Source: an uncultured Cetobacterium sp.
GTDB lineage: Bacteria; Fusobacteriota; Fusobacteriia; Fusobacteriales; Fusobacteriaceae
Assembly: GCA_900766645.1 (NCBI GenBank)
Contig: CAAFWD010000129.1
Location: forward strand, 1-6,256
Length of the DNA stretch: 6,256 bases
Direction of reading: 5' to 3'
A program made the translations under genes and the position numbers. The notes under the pieces were generated by a model. That model was not told the origin of the DNA and did no database searches. It was given only the letters and a program-made list of their open reading frames with translations. Shown here piece after piece: positions 1 through 6,003 of this stretch (within the stretch, counting starts at the first letter, position 1; each line of letters starts with the position of its first letter).

Positions 1-987
1 AAAATTAGCCGCATATCCACCAGTAGCAAGTATTACTGCTTTATTTCCAATAAATTCAACTTCTTTTCCATTTTTATCTGTTGCTACAACTCCAATAACT
101 CTATTATCTTTTGTTATTAATTTTATAGCTTTAGTTTCTATTAAAATTTTTCCACCATAATTTTTAAAAGCATTCTCTAAAGAATTGATATATCCTGTTC
201 CTAAAACTTCAACGGCTTGGTTTGTTCTAGGCCATACAGATCCTATAACAGAACCGATCTCATCTTTCCATTTTAGACCATACTTCTCTAACCAATCAAC
301 AGCATCTAAAGCATTAGTGGTCATTGTTTCCACTAATTTTTTATTAGCTACTTTATTTCCACCCTCCCAAGTTTGAGTGGTGTGCTTTGCAATTGAATCT
401 TCTATTCCTTGTTTTTGCTGTTTTTCAGGATTTACAGCGTTCATTGCCCCACCAGAACGAATAGTATTTCCTCCTATTATTGGCATTTTTTCTAAAATGA
501 TAACTGATTTCGCACCATTTTCATAAGCTGAAACTCCAGCAGCTAATCCAGCTCCACCAGCTCCAATAATAACAATGTCAGCCTCCTTGTCTATAATAAT
601 ATCCTCTTGTTTTTTCTCTATTTTTTTAGAGATTGCAACAATATCAACACTAGAATCTTTTAAAGCATTTTTTGTGGCTTCTATGATAGCTTCACTTGTA
701 TAAGTTGCTCCACCAACAATATCAACACCTAAAGATTGATACTTTACAATATCTTTTGGAATACTTTCTAGTGCGTGATCACTTATTCCTTTTGTTTCTT
801 TTTGTTCTAAGATTATTACTTCTTCAATTTTAGATAAAGATGTTTTAACTTCAACTTTGATGGGTCCTCCATATCCTTCAGAGCTTCCAACATAAGTTCC
901 TGGAGTAAATGAAGCTTCAGAAAAACAAAAACTGTTTATAGTGAAAAATAATAACATTAAGAAATACTTGAATTTAGAAATATTCAT
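1..987 (-). CDS. Exported FMN/FAD flavoprotein reductase (flavocytochrome c / fumarate reductase-like), C-terminus off the window
   Basis: Translating the minus strand from the ATG at 987 gives 329 open codons up to the left edge. Residues 1-25 look like a Sec signal peptide: K5 and K7, a hydrophobic core at about 8-18, and probable cleavage after S-E-A at 23-25. Residues 26-120 form an FMN-binding domain. Its DIVGGATYTS motif at 89-98 resembles the site where ApbE-type transferases attach FMN to Thr (T95 here). Residues 136-329 begin the FAD domain: dinucleotide motif IGAGGAG at 141-147, LEK at 165-167, GGN at 172-174, SGGAMNA at 179-185 and ILATGG at 319-324. No CXXCH haem motif is visible, so electrons probably arrive through the FMN domain. 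Family members reduce fumarate, urocanate or other unsaturated acids outside the cytoplasm. The substrate-binding and proton-donor residues lie after the ATGG motif, off the window, so the acceptor is unknown. The SD sequence GGGAGGGTG (990-998) supports this start. An FMN-dependent exported reductase is fairly sure; the substrate is not. Confidence 0.9.
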   Translation of the reverse strand, partial: MNISKFKYFLMLLFFTINSFCFSEASFTPGTYVGSSEGYGGPIKVEVKTSLSKIEEVIILEQKETKGISDHALESIPKDIVKYQSLGVDIVGGATYTSEAIIEATKNALKDSSVDIVAISKKIEKKQEDIIIDKEADIVIIGAGGAGLAAGVSAYENGAKSVIILEKMPIIGGNTIRSGGAMNAVNPEKQQKQGIEDSIAKHTTQTWEGGNKVANKKLVETMTTNALDAVDWLEKYGLKWKDEIGSVIGSVWPRTNQAVEVLGTGYINSLENAFKNYGGKILIETKAIKLITKDNRVIGVVATDKNGKEVEFIGNKAVILATGGYAANF

Positions 988-1013
988 AACACCCTCCCAT
1001 ATTAAGTTTTTTA

Positions 1014-1042
1014 ATAATAATTAATTACCCTAAATTTTTCAA
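1014..1042 (-). promoter_or_regulatory. Probable promoter of the leftward flavoprotein reductase gene
   Basis: On the minus strand there is TTGAAA (1042-1037), a 17-nt spacer and TATTAT (1019-1014). Each box matches the sigma-70-type consensus at 5 of 6 positions. Transcription would start near 1007, leaving a leader of about 20 nt that holds the strong Shine-Dalgarno site at 990-998. In DNA this AT-rich, chance matches are possible, but the exact spacing and position favour a real promoter. Confidence 0.6.
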
Positions 1043-1108
1043 AAAGTAAATATAAATAACACAAATTTTATTTATTATTAAATACGAAAAAGAAAAATAT
1101 AAAAAACA

Positions 1109-1137
1109 TTGACAAAAAAAATAAAACATAGTATATT
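1109..1137 (+). promoter_or_regulatory. Promoter of the LacI-TRAP-isomerase operon
   Basis: A perfect TTGACA -35 box at 1109-1114, a 17-nt spacer and a TATATT -10 box at 1132-1137 make this the best promoter in the window. The predicted start is near 1144, about 75 nt before the regulator's ATG. No terminator is visible before 5915, so this promoter probably drives all five rightward genes. An alternative -10, TATTAT at 1134-1139, would give a less favourable 19-nt spacer. Confidence 0.8.
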
Positions 1138-1142
1138 ATGTA

Positions 1143-1169
1143 CTAATGCGTGTTAGGAACGCGCGTTAG
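1143..1169. promoter_or_regulatory. Tandem CG-centred operator-like sites over the transcription start
   Basis: Two 14-bp sites lie 13 bp apart: CTAATGCGTGTTAG (1143-1156) and GGAACGCGCGTTAG (1156-1169). Within them AATGCGTGTTAG and AACGCGCGTTAG agree at 10 of 12 positions. The second contains the perfect 10-bp palindrome AACGCGCGTT (1158-1167). A palindrome centred on CG is typical of LacI-family operators. The first gene transcribed encodes a LacI-family protein, so autorepression by blocking initiation or early elongation is the natural reading. The palindromes are seen directly; the binding protein is inferred. Confidence 0.55.
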
Positions 1170-1218
1170 TAATACTAAAAGAACGAAAAAAGTTCTTATT
1201 GTCGAAAAGAGGACTAGA
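1144..1218 (+). other. Structured 5' leader of the operon transcript
   Basis: The predicted leader can fold in several ways. The longest hairpin pairs 1142-1152 with 1160-1170 in 11 consecutive pairs around a 7-nt loop, two of them G-U wobbles; it begins about where transcription starts. A competing short hairpin uses TTAGT (1166-1170) with ACTAA (1174-1178) around AAT. A further 6-bp hairpin, AAGAAC with GTTCTT, lies at 1179-1197. None is followed by a T-run, so none is an obvious transcription terminator. The first hairpin could simply be a by-product of the tandem palindromic operators in the DNA. I do not recognise a known riboswitch class. Confidence 0.35.
1206..1212 (+). promoter_or_regulatory. 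Ribosome binding site fixing the regulator start at 1219
   Basis: AAAGAGG lies 6 nt before the ATG at 1219. The longer in-frame reading from GTG at 1150 has no such site, would start only about 6 nt into the predicted transcript, and would add 23 basic residues ahead of a helix-turn-helix that normally begins right after the initiator Met. Confidence 0.75.
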
Positions 1219-2247
1219 ATGAAGAGTGAAGTTATAGCGAAACTCGCGGGAGTTTCTCGTAGTACAGTTTCAAGAGTTATTAATAACTATCCAGATATAT
1301 CTCAAGAAACAAGAGAAAAAGTTTTAAAGATAATAAAAGAAAATAATTATTATCCAAATTTATCTGCACAAAAATTAGCTGGAAAAAACACAGGAATAAT
1401 TGGACTTTTAATATATACAGGGAAAATTATAGAGAGTGGAAGTTATAAAAGAGTCTCAGATTCCCTTTATTATTCAGAATTAGTGTCAAAAATAATAGAT
1501 GCTTCTGAGAAATTAGGGTACTCAGTATTAACATCATATATTAATAAAAAAAATAACAATTGGAAAAAAATCTTTGGAAATGGATTAATAGATGGAGCTA
1601 TTGTCATTTCAGGAGGAAAAAAATCTAAAGAAATAGAAGAACTTATTAGATCAAAAAATAAGGTGGTTCTTTTAGATTATGAAAAGTATATATCAAATAA
1701 AACAACTTCTACAGTTAACCCAGATAATTATCAGGGTGGATATAAAGCAACAGAATTTTTAATCAGTAATGGACATGAGAAAATTTTACATCTAATGGGT
1801 GATTTAAAAAGAAAAATGTCAATAAAAAGGGCTCGTGGATATTTAGATTGTTTAAAAAAATATGGGATAAAAGAATCTAAAATAATTTCAGGAGAGTTCA
1901 CTGAAAAAAGTGGATATAAAATAATAGAAGAATATATAAAGGAAAATAAAAGCTTTGATTATACTGCAATTTTTGCAGGGAATGATTATGTTGCTGTGGG
2001 GGCAATGAAAGCTCTAAAAAAATATAATATTAGAGTACCAGAGGATGTTTCAATAATAGGTTTTGATAATATGTTATTGGGAGAGTATACATTTCCTACA
2101 ATTACAAGTGTAAATCATTTAGATAAGCAGATTGCAGAAAAATCATTAAAAAAACTGGTTAAATTAATAGATGGTGAAGAGGGAACAGAAGAAACAACAA
2201 ATGTGGAAATAGTGGAAAGAGAAAGTGTTTACAATTTAAAAAAATAA
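1219..2247 (+). CDS. LacI/GalR-family transcriptional regulator
   Basis: This 342-residue protein has the usual length and full architecture of the family. Residues 1-22 hold the N-terminal helix-turn-helix (LAGVSRSTVSRVIN at 9-22). Residues 49-57 (SAQKLAGK region) match the hinge helix, with L53 in the position of the minor-groove lever leucine. From about residue 58 comes the periplasmic-binding-protein-like sensor core, with VNPDNYQGGYKATEF (166-180), NGHEKI (184-189), RARGY (204-208), GNDYVAVGA (254-262) and VPEDVSIIGFDN (273-284). Such proteins bind a sugar or related metabolite in the cytoplasm and release or bind palindromic operators in response. It is the first gene of the operon, 26 nt before dctP, so it is probably an autoregulated local repressor; palindromic sites sit at its own promoter. 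The ligand cannot be deduced. The start is set by the SD sequence at 1206-1212. Confidence 0.93.
   Translation: MKSEVIAKLAGVSRSTVSRVINNYPDISQETREKVLKIIKENNYYPNLSAQKLAGKNTGIIGLLIYTGKIIESGSYKRVSDSLYYSELVSKIIDASEKLGYSVLTSYINKKNNNWKKIFGNGLIDGAIVISGGKKSKEIEELIRSKNKVVLLDYEKYISNKTTSTVNPDNYQGGYKATEFLISNGHEKILHLMGDLKRKMSIKRARGYLDCLKKYGIKESKIISGEFTEKSGYKIIEEYIKENKSFDYTAIFAGNDYVAVGAMKALKKYNIRVPEDVSIIGFDNMLLGEYTFPTITSVNHLDKQIAEKSLKKLVKLIDGEEGTEETTNVEIVERESVYNLKK
1240..1255. promoter_or_regulatory. Intragenic CG-centred palindrome in the helix-turn-helix codons
   Basis: AAACTCGCGGGAGTTT matches its own reverse complement in 7 of 8 pairs and is centred on CG, the general form of a LacI-family operator. 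It sits about 100 bp downstream of the predicted transcription start and uses CTC for leucine, which is uncommon here. Its half-site differs from the sites at 1143-1169, and the encoded LAGV residues are conserved in the family, so a chance palindrome is quite possible. Confidence 0.2.
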
Positions 2248-2273
2248 AATATAAAAATAAAACTGGGGGTAGC

Positions 2274-3284
2274 ATGAACATGAAAGCAACAATTTTAAAA
2301 ACAGCAAAATTAAGCTTGATTGCAGGAACACTATTTATCTTAGGATGTGGGGGGAAAGAGGAGAATAAAACTCGTGTTATAAAAGTAAGCCATGTTTTCC
2401 AAACAAATGAACCAACTCATATTTATATATCTGAAGCAGCAGATAGAATTAATGAACAATTAAAAGGACAGATTGAACTTCAAGTATATCCAAATGGAGA
2501 GTTACCATCATATAAAGATGCTATTGAGCAGGTTTTAAGAGGATCTGACTTTATATCAGTTGTAGATCCAAGCTATATAGGAGATTATGTACCAGATTTT
2601 ACAGCTCTTGTAGGACCGATGTTATATAACTCATATGATGAGTACACAGCTGTAACTAGCAGTGATTTTGTAAATGAGTTGAAAAAAGAAGCTGAAACTA
2701 AGGGAATTAAAGTTTTATCGTTAGATTATATATTTGGATTTAGACATATTGTAACAGACAAAAATATTGTTGAACCTGAGGATCTAAAAGGAGTGAAAAT
2801 AAGAGTTCCTTCAAGTAAATTATGGATAGATACTTTTAATGCTCTTGGAGCAAATCCAGTTGCAATGCCTTGGGGAGAAACTGTAAGTGCGTTACAACAA
2901 AAAGTTATAGATGGAACAGAGACAACATATTCATTTATGTCAAATAGTAAACTTTATGAGTTAAGAAAAAATGTGGCTCTTTCAGGACACTTTTTAGGAA
3001 CAGGTGGAGTTTATATTTCAACAAAAGTATGGGATTCGTTTACAGATGAGCAAAAAAATATCATACAAAAAGAGATTGAAGAGGCAGCAGTTAGAAACAA
3101 TAAAAAAATGTATGAGTTAGATAAAGGATTTGAAAATGATATTGCTAGTAATGGAATGAAGTTTAACGAGGTTAATAAAGCTGCTTTCCAAGAGAAAATA
3201 AAGGTTGTATTTGATGAGTTCCCAGGATTCTCTCCAGATATATATGAAAAGTTACAAACTGAAATCCAAAAGGTTAGAAAGTAA
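2274..3284 (+). CDS. dctP: TRAP transporter substrate-binding protein, DctP family, probable lipoprotein
   Basis: This is the extracytoplasmic receptor that captures the substrate and delivers it to the DctQM membrane complex. The 336 residues start with a lipoprotein signal: a basic N-terminus, a hydrophobic stretch at 13-23 and the lipobox I-L-G-C with C25 as the lipidated residue. The mature part carries family hallmarks: VSHVFQTNEPTH (38-49), YPNGEL (72-77), and LKGVKIRVP (171-179), whose R177 matches the conserved arginine that grips a substrate carboxylate. It continues with LGANPVAMPWGE (191-202) and VIDGTET (211-217). The ligand is therefore most likely a carboxylate, possibly a sugar acid given the neighbours. 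Start choice is open: ATG 2274 is only 4 nt after the GGGGG at 2265-2269, while the ATG at 2280 (10 nt away) would remove two residues. A lipid anchor is less usual than a free periplasmic receptor in bacteria with an outer membrane. Confidence 0.95.
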   Translation: MNMKATILKTAKLSLIAGTLFILGCGGKEENKTRVIKVSHVFQTNEPTHIYISEAADRINEQLKGQIELQVYPNGELPSYKDAIEQVLRGSDFISVVDPSYIGDYVPDFTALVGPMLYNSYDEYTAVTSSDFVNELKKEAETKGIKVLSLDYIFGFRHIVTDKNIVEPEDLKGVKIRVPSSKLWIDTFNALGANPVAMPWGETVSALQQKVIDGTETTYSFMSNSKLYELRKNVALSGHFLGTGGVYISTKVWDSFTDEQKNIIQKEIEEAAVRNNKKMYELDKGFENDIASNGMKFNEVNKAAFQEKIKVVFDEFPGFSPDIYEKLQTEIQKVRK

Positions 3285-3294
3285 AACTTAGGTT

Positions 3295-3299
3295 GGGAG
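3295..3299 (+). promoter_or_regulatory. Ribosome binding site fixing the dctQ start at 3305
   Basis: GGGAG lies 5 nt before the ATG at 3305. An in-frame TTG at 3293 would overlap this site and add four residues, so it is not taken as the start. Confidence 0.7.
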
Positions 3300-3304
3300 A
3301 GAAA

Positions 3305-3796
3305 ATGAAAAAATTGAATATTGATGAAATAATTTCTTGTACATTTTTAAGTTTTACAATAATTATAGTAATAATGAATGTTATTATGCGTTATTTTTTT
3401 AATTCACCAATTAGAAGTGCTGAAGAGATTGCAACGATCTGCTTTATATGGTCTGTTTTTGTTGGAGGAGCGGCAGCATATAGAAAAAAAATGCATATGG
3501 GAATAGATATCCTTACACAGCTTTTACCAGAAAAATATCAAGAGTGGATAAAGTTAGTTGTTAATACAATTATGGTAGTAATAAATGGAACGTTTGCATA
3601 TTTAAGTATAAAGTTTTCAATAGCATCAAGAATGAAGCCAACTGCAGTTTTAGGGATTTCATCTCTTTATGTAAATCTTTCTTTAGTTTTAGGATTTGGA
3701 TTAATATTTATATATTCTATTTCTGCAACTTTAGAAAGTTTGCAAAATATTAAAAGTGCAAAAAGTCAAAAGATAGTAGGTGAGATTAATGGTTAG
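3305..3796 (+). CDS. dctQ: TRAP transporter small membrane subunit, DctQ family
   Basis: The 163-residue protein has the size and four-helix pattern of DctQ, with predicted membrane segments at about 9-29, 41-60, 82-103 and 117-141. Family signatures follow the first helix: NVIMRYFFNSP (25-35) and AEEIA (39-43), then the RKKMHMGIDIL segment (60-70) after helix 2. The usual tryptophan before the EE pair is not present here (the residues are R-S-A). DctQ packs against DctM in the inner membrane and is needed for sodium-driven uptake with the DctP receptor. The gene starts 20 nt after dctP and its last codons overlap the start of dctM, as expected for translationally coupled subunits. The SD sequence at 3295-3299 selects the ATG at 3305. 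Confidence 0.93.
   Translation: MKKLNIDEIISCTFLSFTIIIVIMNVIMRYFFNSPIRSAEEIATICFIWSVFVGGAAAYRKKMHMGIDILTQLLPEKYQEWIKLVVNTIMVVINGTFAYLSIKFSIASRMKPTAVLGISSLYVNLSLVLGFGLIFIYSISATLESLQNIKSAKSQKIVGEING
3778..3784 (+). promoter_or_regulatory. Ribosome binding site for dctM inside the end of dctQ
   Basis: AGGTGAG, complementary to the 16S rRNA tail, lies 4-5 nt before the ATG at 3789. The in-frame GTG at 3780 is part of this site and is therefore unlikely to be the start. The site lies within the last dctQ codons, which suggests coupled translation. Confidence 0.7.
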
Positions 3797-5075
3797 TTTT
3801 ATACCTATTATAATATTGTTTACTTTATTCTTTTTAAATGTTCCAATAGCATTTGCATTGATGGGATCATCACTATTTTTCTTCAGTTTTTTAGATACAA
3901 GTATGGATTTAGATCTTATAATGCAACAGTTTATAAGAAGTGCAGAATCATTTCCCTTATTAGCTATTCCATTTTTCATAATGGCAGGATCTATTATGAA
4001 TTACTCAGGGATAAGTAAAAGATTAATGGGAATGGCAGAAGTATTAACAGGACATTTAAGAGGTGGATTAGCTCAAGTAAATATACTTTTAAGTGTTTTA
4101 ATGGGTGGAATATCAGGTTCTGCTAATGCAGACGCTGCAATGCAGTGTAAAGTTCTTGTTCCAGAGATGGTAAGAAGAGGATATTCAAAAGGATTTTCAG
4201 CGGCAATAACTGCGGCATCATCAACAATCAGTCCAATAATACCTCCAGGAATTGTTTTAATTATATATGCACTATTGGCAAATGTATCTGTGACGAAGAT
4301 GTTTATAGCAGGATACGTACCTGGATTTTTAATGGCAATTGCTTTAATGATCACAGTTTCAATACTTGCTAAAAAAAGAGGTTATAAACCAGATAGAGAA
4401 AGAAAAGCAACTTTTAAAGAGATAGTTGTACAATTAAAAGAGTCTTTTTGGGCTTTGATTCTTCCATTTGTAATTATATTAGGAATGAGAGCAGGAATTT
4501 TTACCCCTACAGAGGCTGGAGCAATAGCTGTTGTGGTAACTATTTTTATAGGGATATTTATATATAAAGAGTTAGAAATTTCGAAATTTGGAGAGATATT
4601 AAAAGAAACAATTTATGGAACAAGTACAGTTATGTTTATAATAATAGCGGCAAATGTATTTGGATCATATTTAAGTTGGGAAAGAATTCCACATAAACTA
4701 ACTGCTATACTTTTAGAGTATACAACAAGTCCTTGGAGCTTACTTTTAGTAGTTAACTTGATTCTTTTATTTGTGGGAATGTTTATAGATGGAGGAGCAG
4801 CTATGATAATTTTAGCTCCACTACTGATTCCTGCAGCAGTTAAGTTAGGAATTGATCCATTACATTTTGGAATAGTTATGGTTATTAACATTATGATTGG
4901 GGGAATTACTCCACCGTTTGGATCAATGATGTTTTTAACATGTTCTCTTTTAAAAATAAAATTAGAAGAGTTTATAAAAGAGATTTATCCATTTATGATA
5001 GCACTTTTAATAGTATTAGCAATTTTAACATATGTTCCAAGTGTAGTATTATTTTTACCAAATTTATTGAGTTAG
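3789..5075 (+). CDS. dctM: TRAP transporter large membrane subunit, DctM family
   Basis: This 428-residue protein is the transport channel of the TRAP system and has the normal family length. It is hydrophobic throughout, with roughly 11-12 membrane segments. The two pseudo-repeated halves each carry their hairpin signatures. In the first half these are GSANADAAM (110-118), VPEMVRRGY (124-132), FSAAITAASSTISPIIPPG (136-154) and FIAGYVPG (172-179). In the second half they are FTPTEAGAIAV (238-248), FIDGGAAMIILAPLLIPA (332-349) and GGITPPFGSMMF (371-382). It imports the DctP-bound substrate with sodium co-transport, by family knowledge. It overlaps dctQ by 8 nt, and its ATG at 3789 follows a good ribosome site at 3778-3784. 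It is separate from dctQ, unlike fused QM proteins. Nothing in it identifies the substrate. Confidence 0.96.
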   Translation: MVSFIPIIILFTLFFLNVPIAFALMGSSLFFFSFLDTSMDLDLIMQQFIRSAESFPLLAIPFFIMAGSIMNYSGISKRLMGMAEVLTGHLRGGLAQVNILLSVLMGGISGSANADAAMQCKVLVPEMVRRGYSKGFSAAITAASSTISPIIPPGIVLIIYALLANVSVTKMFIAGYVPGFLMAIALMITVSILAKKRGYKPDRERKATFKEIVVQLKESFWALILPFVIILGMRAGIFTPTEAGAIAVVVTIFIGIFIYKELEISKFGEILKETIYGTSTVMFIIIAANVFGSYLSWERIPHKLTAILLEYTTSPWSLLLVVNLILLFVGMFIDGGAAMIILAPLLIPAAVKLGIDPLHFGIVMVINIMIGGITPPFGSMMFLTCSLLKIKLEEFIKEIYPFMIALLIVLAILTYVPSVVLFLPNLLS

Positions 5076-5100
5076 AAATTATGAATAAAAGGGGTATAAA

Positions 5101-5865
5101 ATGTTTAATAATATACATATAAGTGATCTTATTTTTTATAAAGATTCTGTTGAAGAAATAATAAATTTTTTAGAAGAAAATAATCTAAAAAAATTAGAGT
5201 TTTTCATAGAACCTCTAGATAGAGAATATACAAAAAAAATGTTAAAAGTATTAGATAGATATAAATTTAGTTCAATCTCTTTCCATGGGCCTTTTAGAAA
5301 ATGTAGACTAACAGAAGCAGATGAACAAGGATGGGAAGATGTAGTATATAGCTATACTGAAAGTTTAAAAATAGCAAAGAAATACAATGCAGGATTTGTA
5401 GTTTTGCACAGTAATGAAAAATTAACAGAAGAAGTAGATAAAGCAGTTATAGAGGAAAAGATAAGACTTATTGATAGTTTAGGGAAAGTACATGGAGTAC
5501 CAATAGCAGTTGAGAATGTAGGAATTGGAAAAGATGTAATTTTCAATCAAAAAGATTATCAAAATCTGATATTAAAAAATAATTACACTTGCTTGATAGA
5601 TATAGGGCATGCTTGCTTAAATAACTGGGATTTAGAAGAGTTAATATCTGAATTGCAGTATAATATAAAAGGATATCACTTCCATAATAATGGTGGAGTT
5701 TTCGATGAACATAAACCAATTTCAGAGGGAGTAATTGATTATGCAGAGGTAGTTAAATTATATAAAAAATACACTCCTCATGCTAAAATTGTATTAGAAT
5801 ATGATTTTAGCGAATCTAAAGAAACATTGTTAAAAGATCTAGCATATTTAAAAGAACTAGATTAA
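5101..5865 (+). CDS. Xylose-isomerase-like TIM-barrel protein (sugar phosphate isomerase/epimerase family)
   Basis: The 254-residue protein has the segment pattern of the AP-endonuclease-2/xylose-isomerase-like TIM barrel. Putative metal and catalytic residues appear at strand ends in the expected order: H62 (SFHGPF), H103 (VVLHSN), E138 (VENVG), D167 and H170 (LIDIGHA), H193 and H195 (YHFHNN), D202 and H204 (FDEHKP) and E233 (VLEYDF). The key glutamates, histidines and aspartates are all present, so it is likely an active metal enzyme. Family members isomerise or epimerise sugars, sugar phosphates or inositol ketones in the cytoplasm, but some are endonuclease IV-like. The short length and the operon setting favour a sugar role. 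It starts 25 nt after dctM behind AAAAGGGG (5087-5094) and is the last gene before the terminator, so its substrate is probably the imported compound or a product of it. The specific reaction is unknown. Confidence 0.85.
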   Translation: MFNNIHISDLIFYKDSVEEIINFLEENNLKKLEFFIEPLDREYTKKMLKVLDRYKFSSISFHGPFRKCRLTEADEQGWEDVVYSYTESLKIAKKYNAGFVVLHSNEKLTEEVDKAVIEEKIRLIDSLGKVHGVPIAVENVGIGKDVIFNQKDYQNLILKNNYTCLIDIGHACLNNWDLEELISELQYNIKGYHFHNNGGVFDEHKPISEGVIDYAEVVKLYKKYTPHAKIVLEYDFSESKETLLKDLAYLKELD

Positions 5866-5914
5866 AAACAGTAAACCAAAACCGTTTCAAAACCGAGTTA
5901 TAAATAGAAACCCT
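5866..5914. other. Short spacer with a direct repeat
   Basis: Between the last operon gene and the terminator, CAAAACCG occurs twice (5877-5884 and 5888-5895), 11 bp apart. The first copy is followed by TTT, giving AAAC-C-GTTT. No gene or promoter is visible here. The repeat may be chance or a weak protein-binding site. Confidence 0.2.
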
Positions 5915-5972
5915 AAAAAAATACCCTAGAAAGTTTAAGATATAAAATCAAGAACTACTAGGGTATTTTTTT
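5915..5972. terminator. Bidirectional intrinsic terminator between convergent genes
   Basis: A perfect 15-bp inverted repeat pairs 5915-5929 with 5958-5972. Each arm is seven A (or T) residues joined to the TACCCTAG core, so either transcript ends in a U-tract after a CCC/GGG stem. The 28-nt apical region can extend the stem with AGTT/AACT and GAT/ATC pairs separated by small internal loops. It lies 49 nt after the operon's last stop codon and 31 nt after the stop of the convergent gene, so it can serve both. Confidence 0.88.
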
Positions 5973-6003
5973 AATTAAATTTTTTATTTTTAGTTTTGTT
6001 AAA

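Noticed and set aside
220..260. Reading the reductase's substrate from the R-T-N-Q segment near residue 254, which differs from R-x-H-R in fumarate reductases
   Set aside because: The substrate-contacting His, Thr and Arg residues of the Shewanella enzyme lie after the ATGG motif, outside the window, so this difference does not indicate specificity.
185..376. Plus-strand 63-codon frame opposite the reductase gene
   Set aside because: The minus-strand frame here encodes continuous FAD-domain sequence, so this is a shadow.
1179..1197. AAGAAC/GTTCTT hairpin as an attenuator terminator
   Set aside because: The stem is only 6 bp and no T-run follows, so it does not look like an intrinsic terminator.
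1150..1218. Longer N-terminus for the LacI regulator starting at GTG 1150
   Set aside because: It has no ribosome site, starts within the operator block almost at the predicted transcription start, and puts 23 extra residues before the helix-turn-helix. ATG 1219 has a good Shine-Dalgarno site.
3780..3788. GTG 3780 as the dctM start
   Set aside because: The GTG is part of the Shine-Dalgarno sequence AGGTGAG that serves ATG 3789.
3731..4891. Minus-strand open frames opposite dctQ and dctM
   Set aside because: They are antisense to strongly conserved membrane-protein genes, lack ribosome sites I can support, and have compositions typical of shadow frames.
4940..5122. Small plus-strand reading frame bridging dctM and the isomerase gene
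   Set aside because: It lies mostly inside dctM in another frame and has no recognisable content, so it is treated as a chance frame.
5877..5895. CAAAACCG direct repeat as an operator or CRISPR-like unit
   Set aside because: There are only two short copies 11 bp apart with no promoter nearby, too little to call a functional element.
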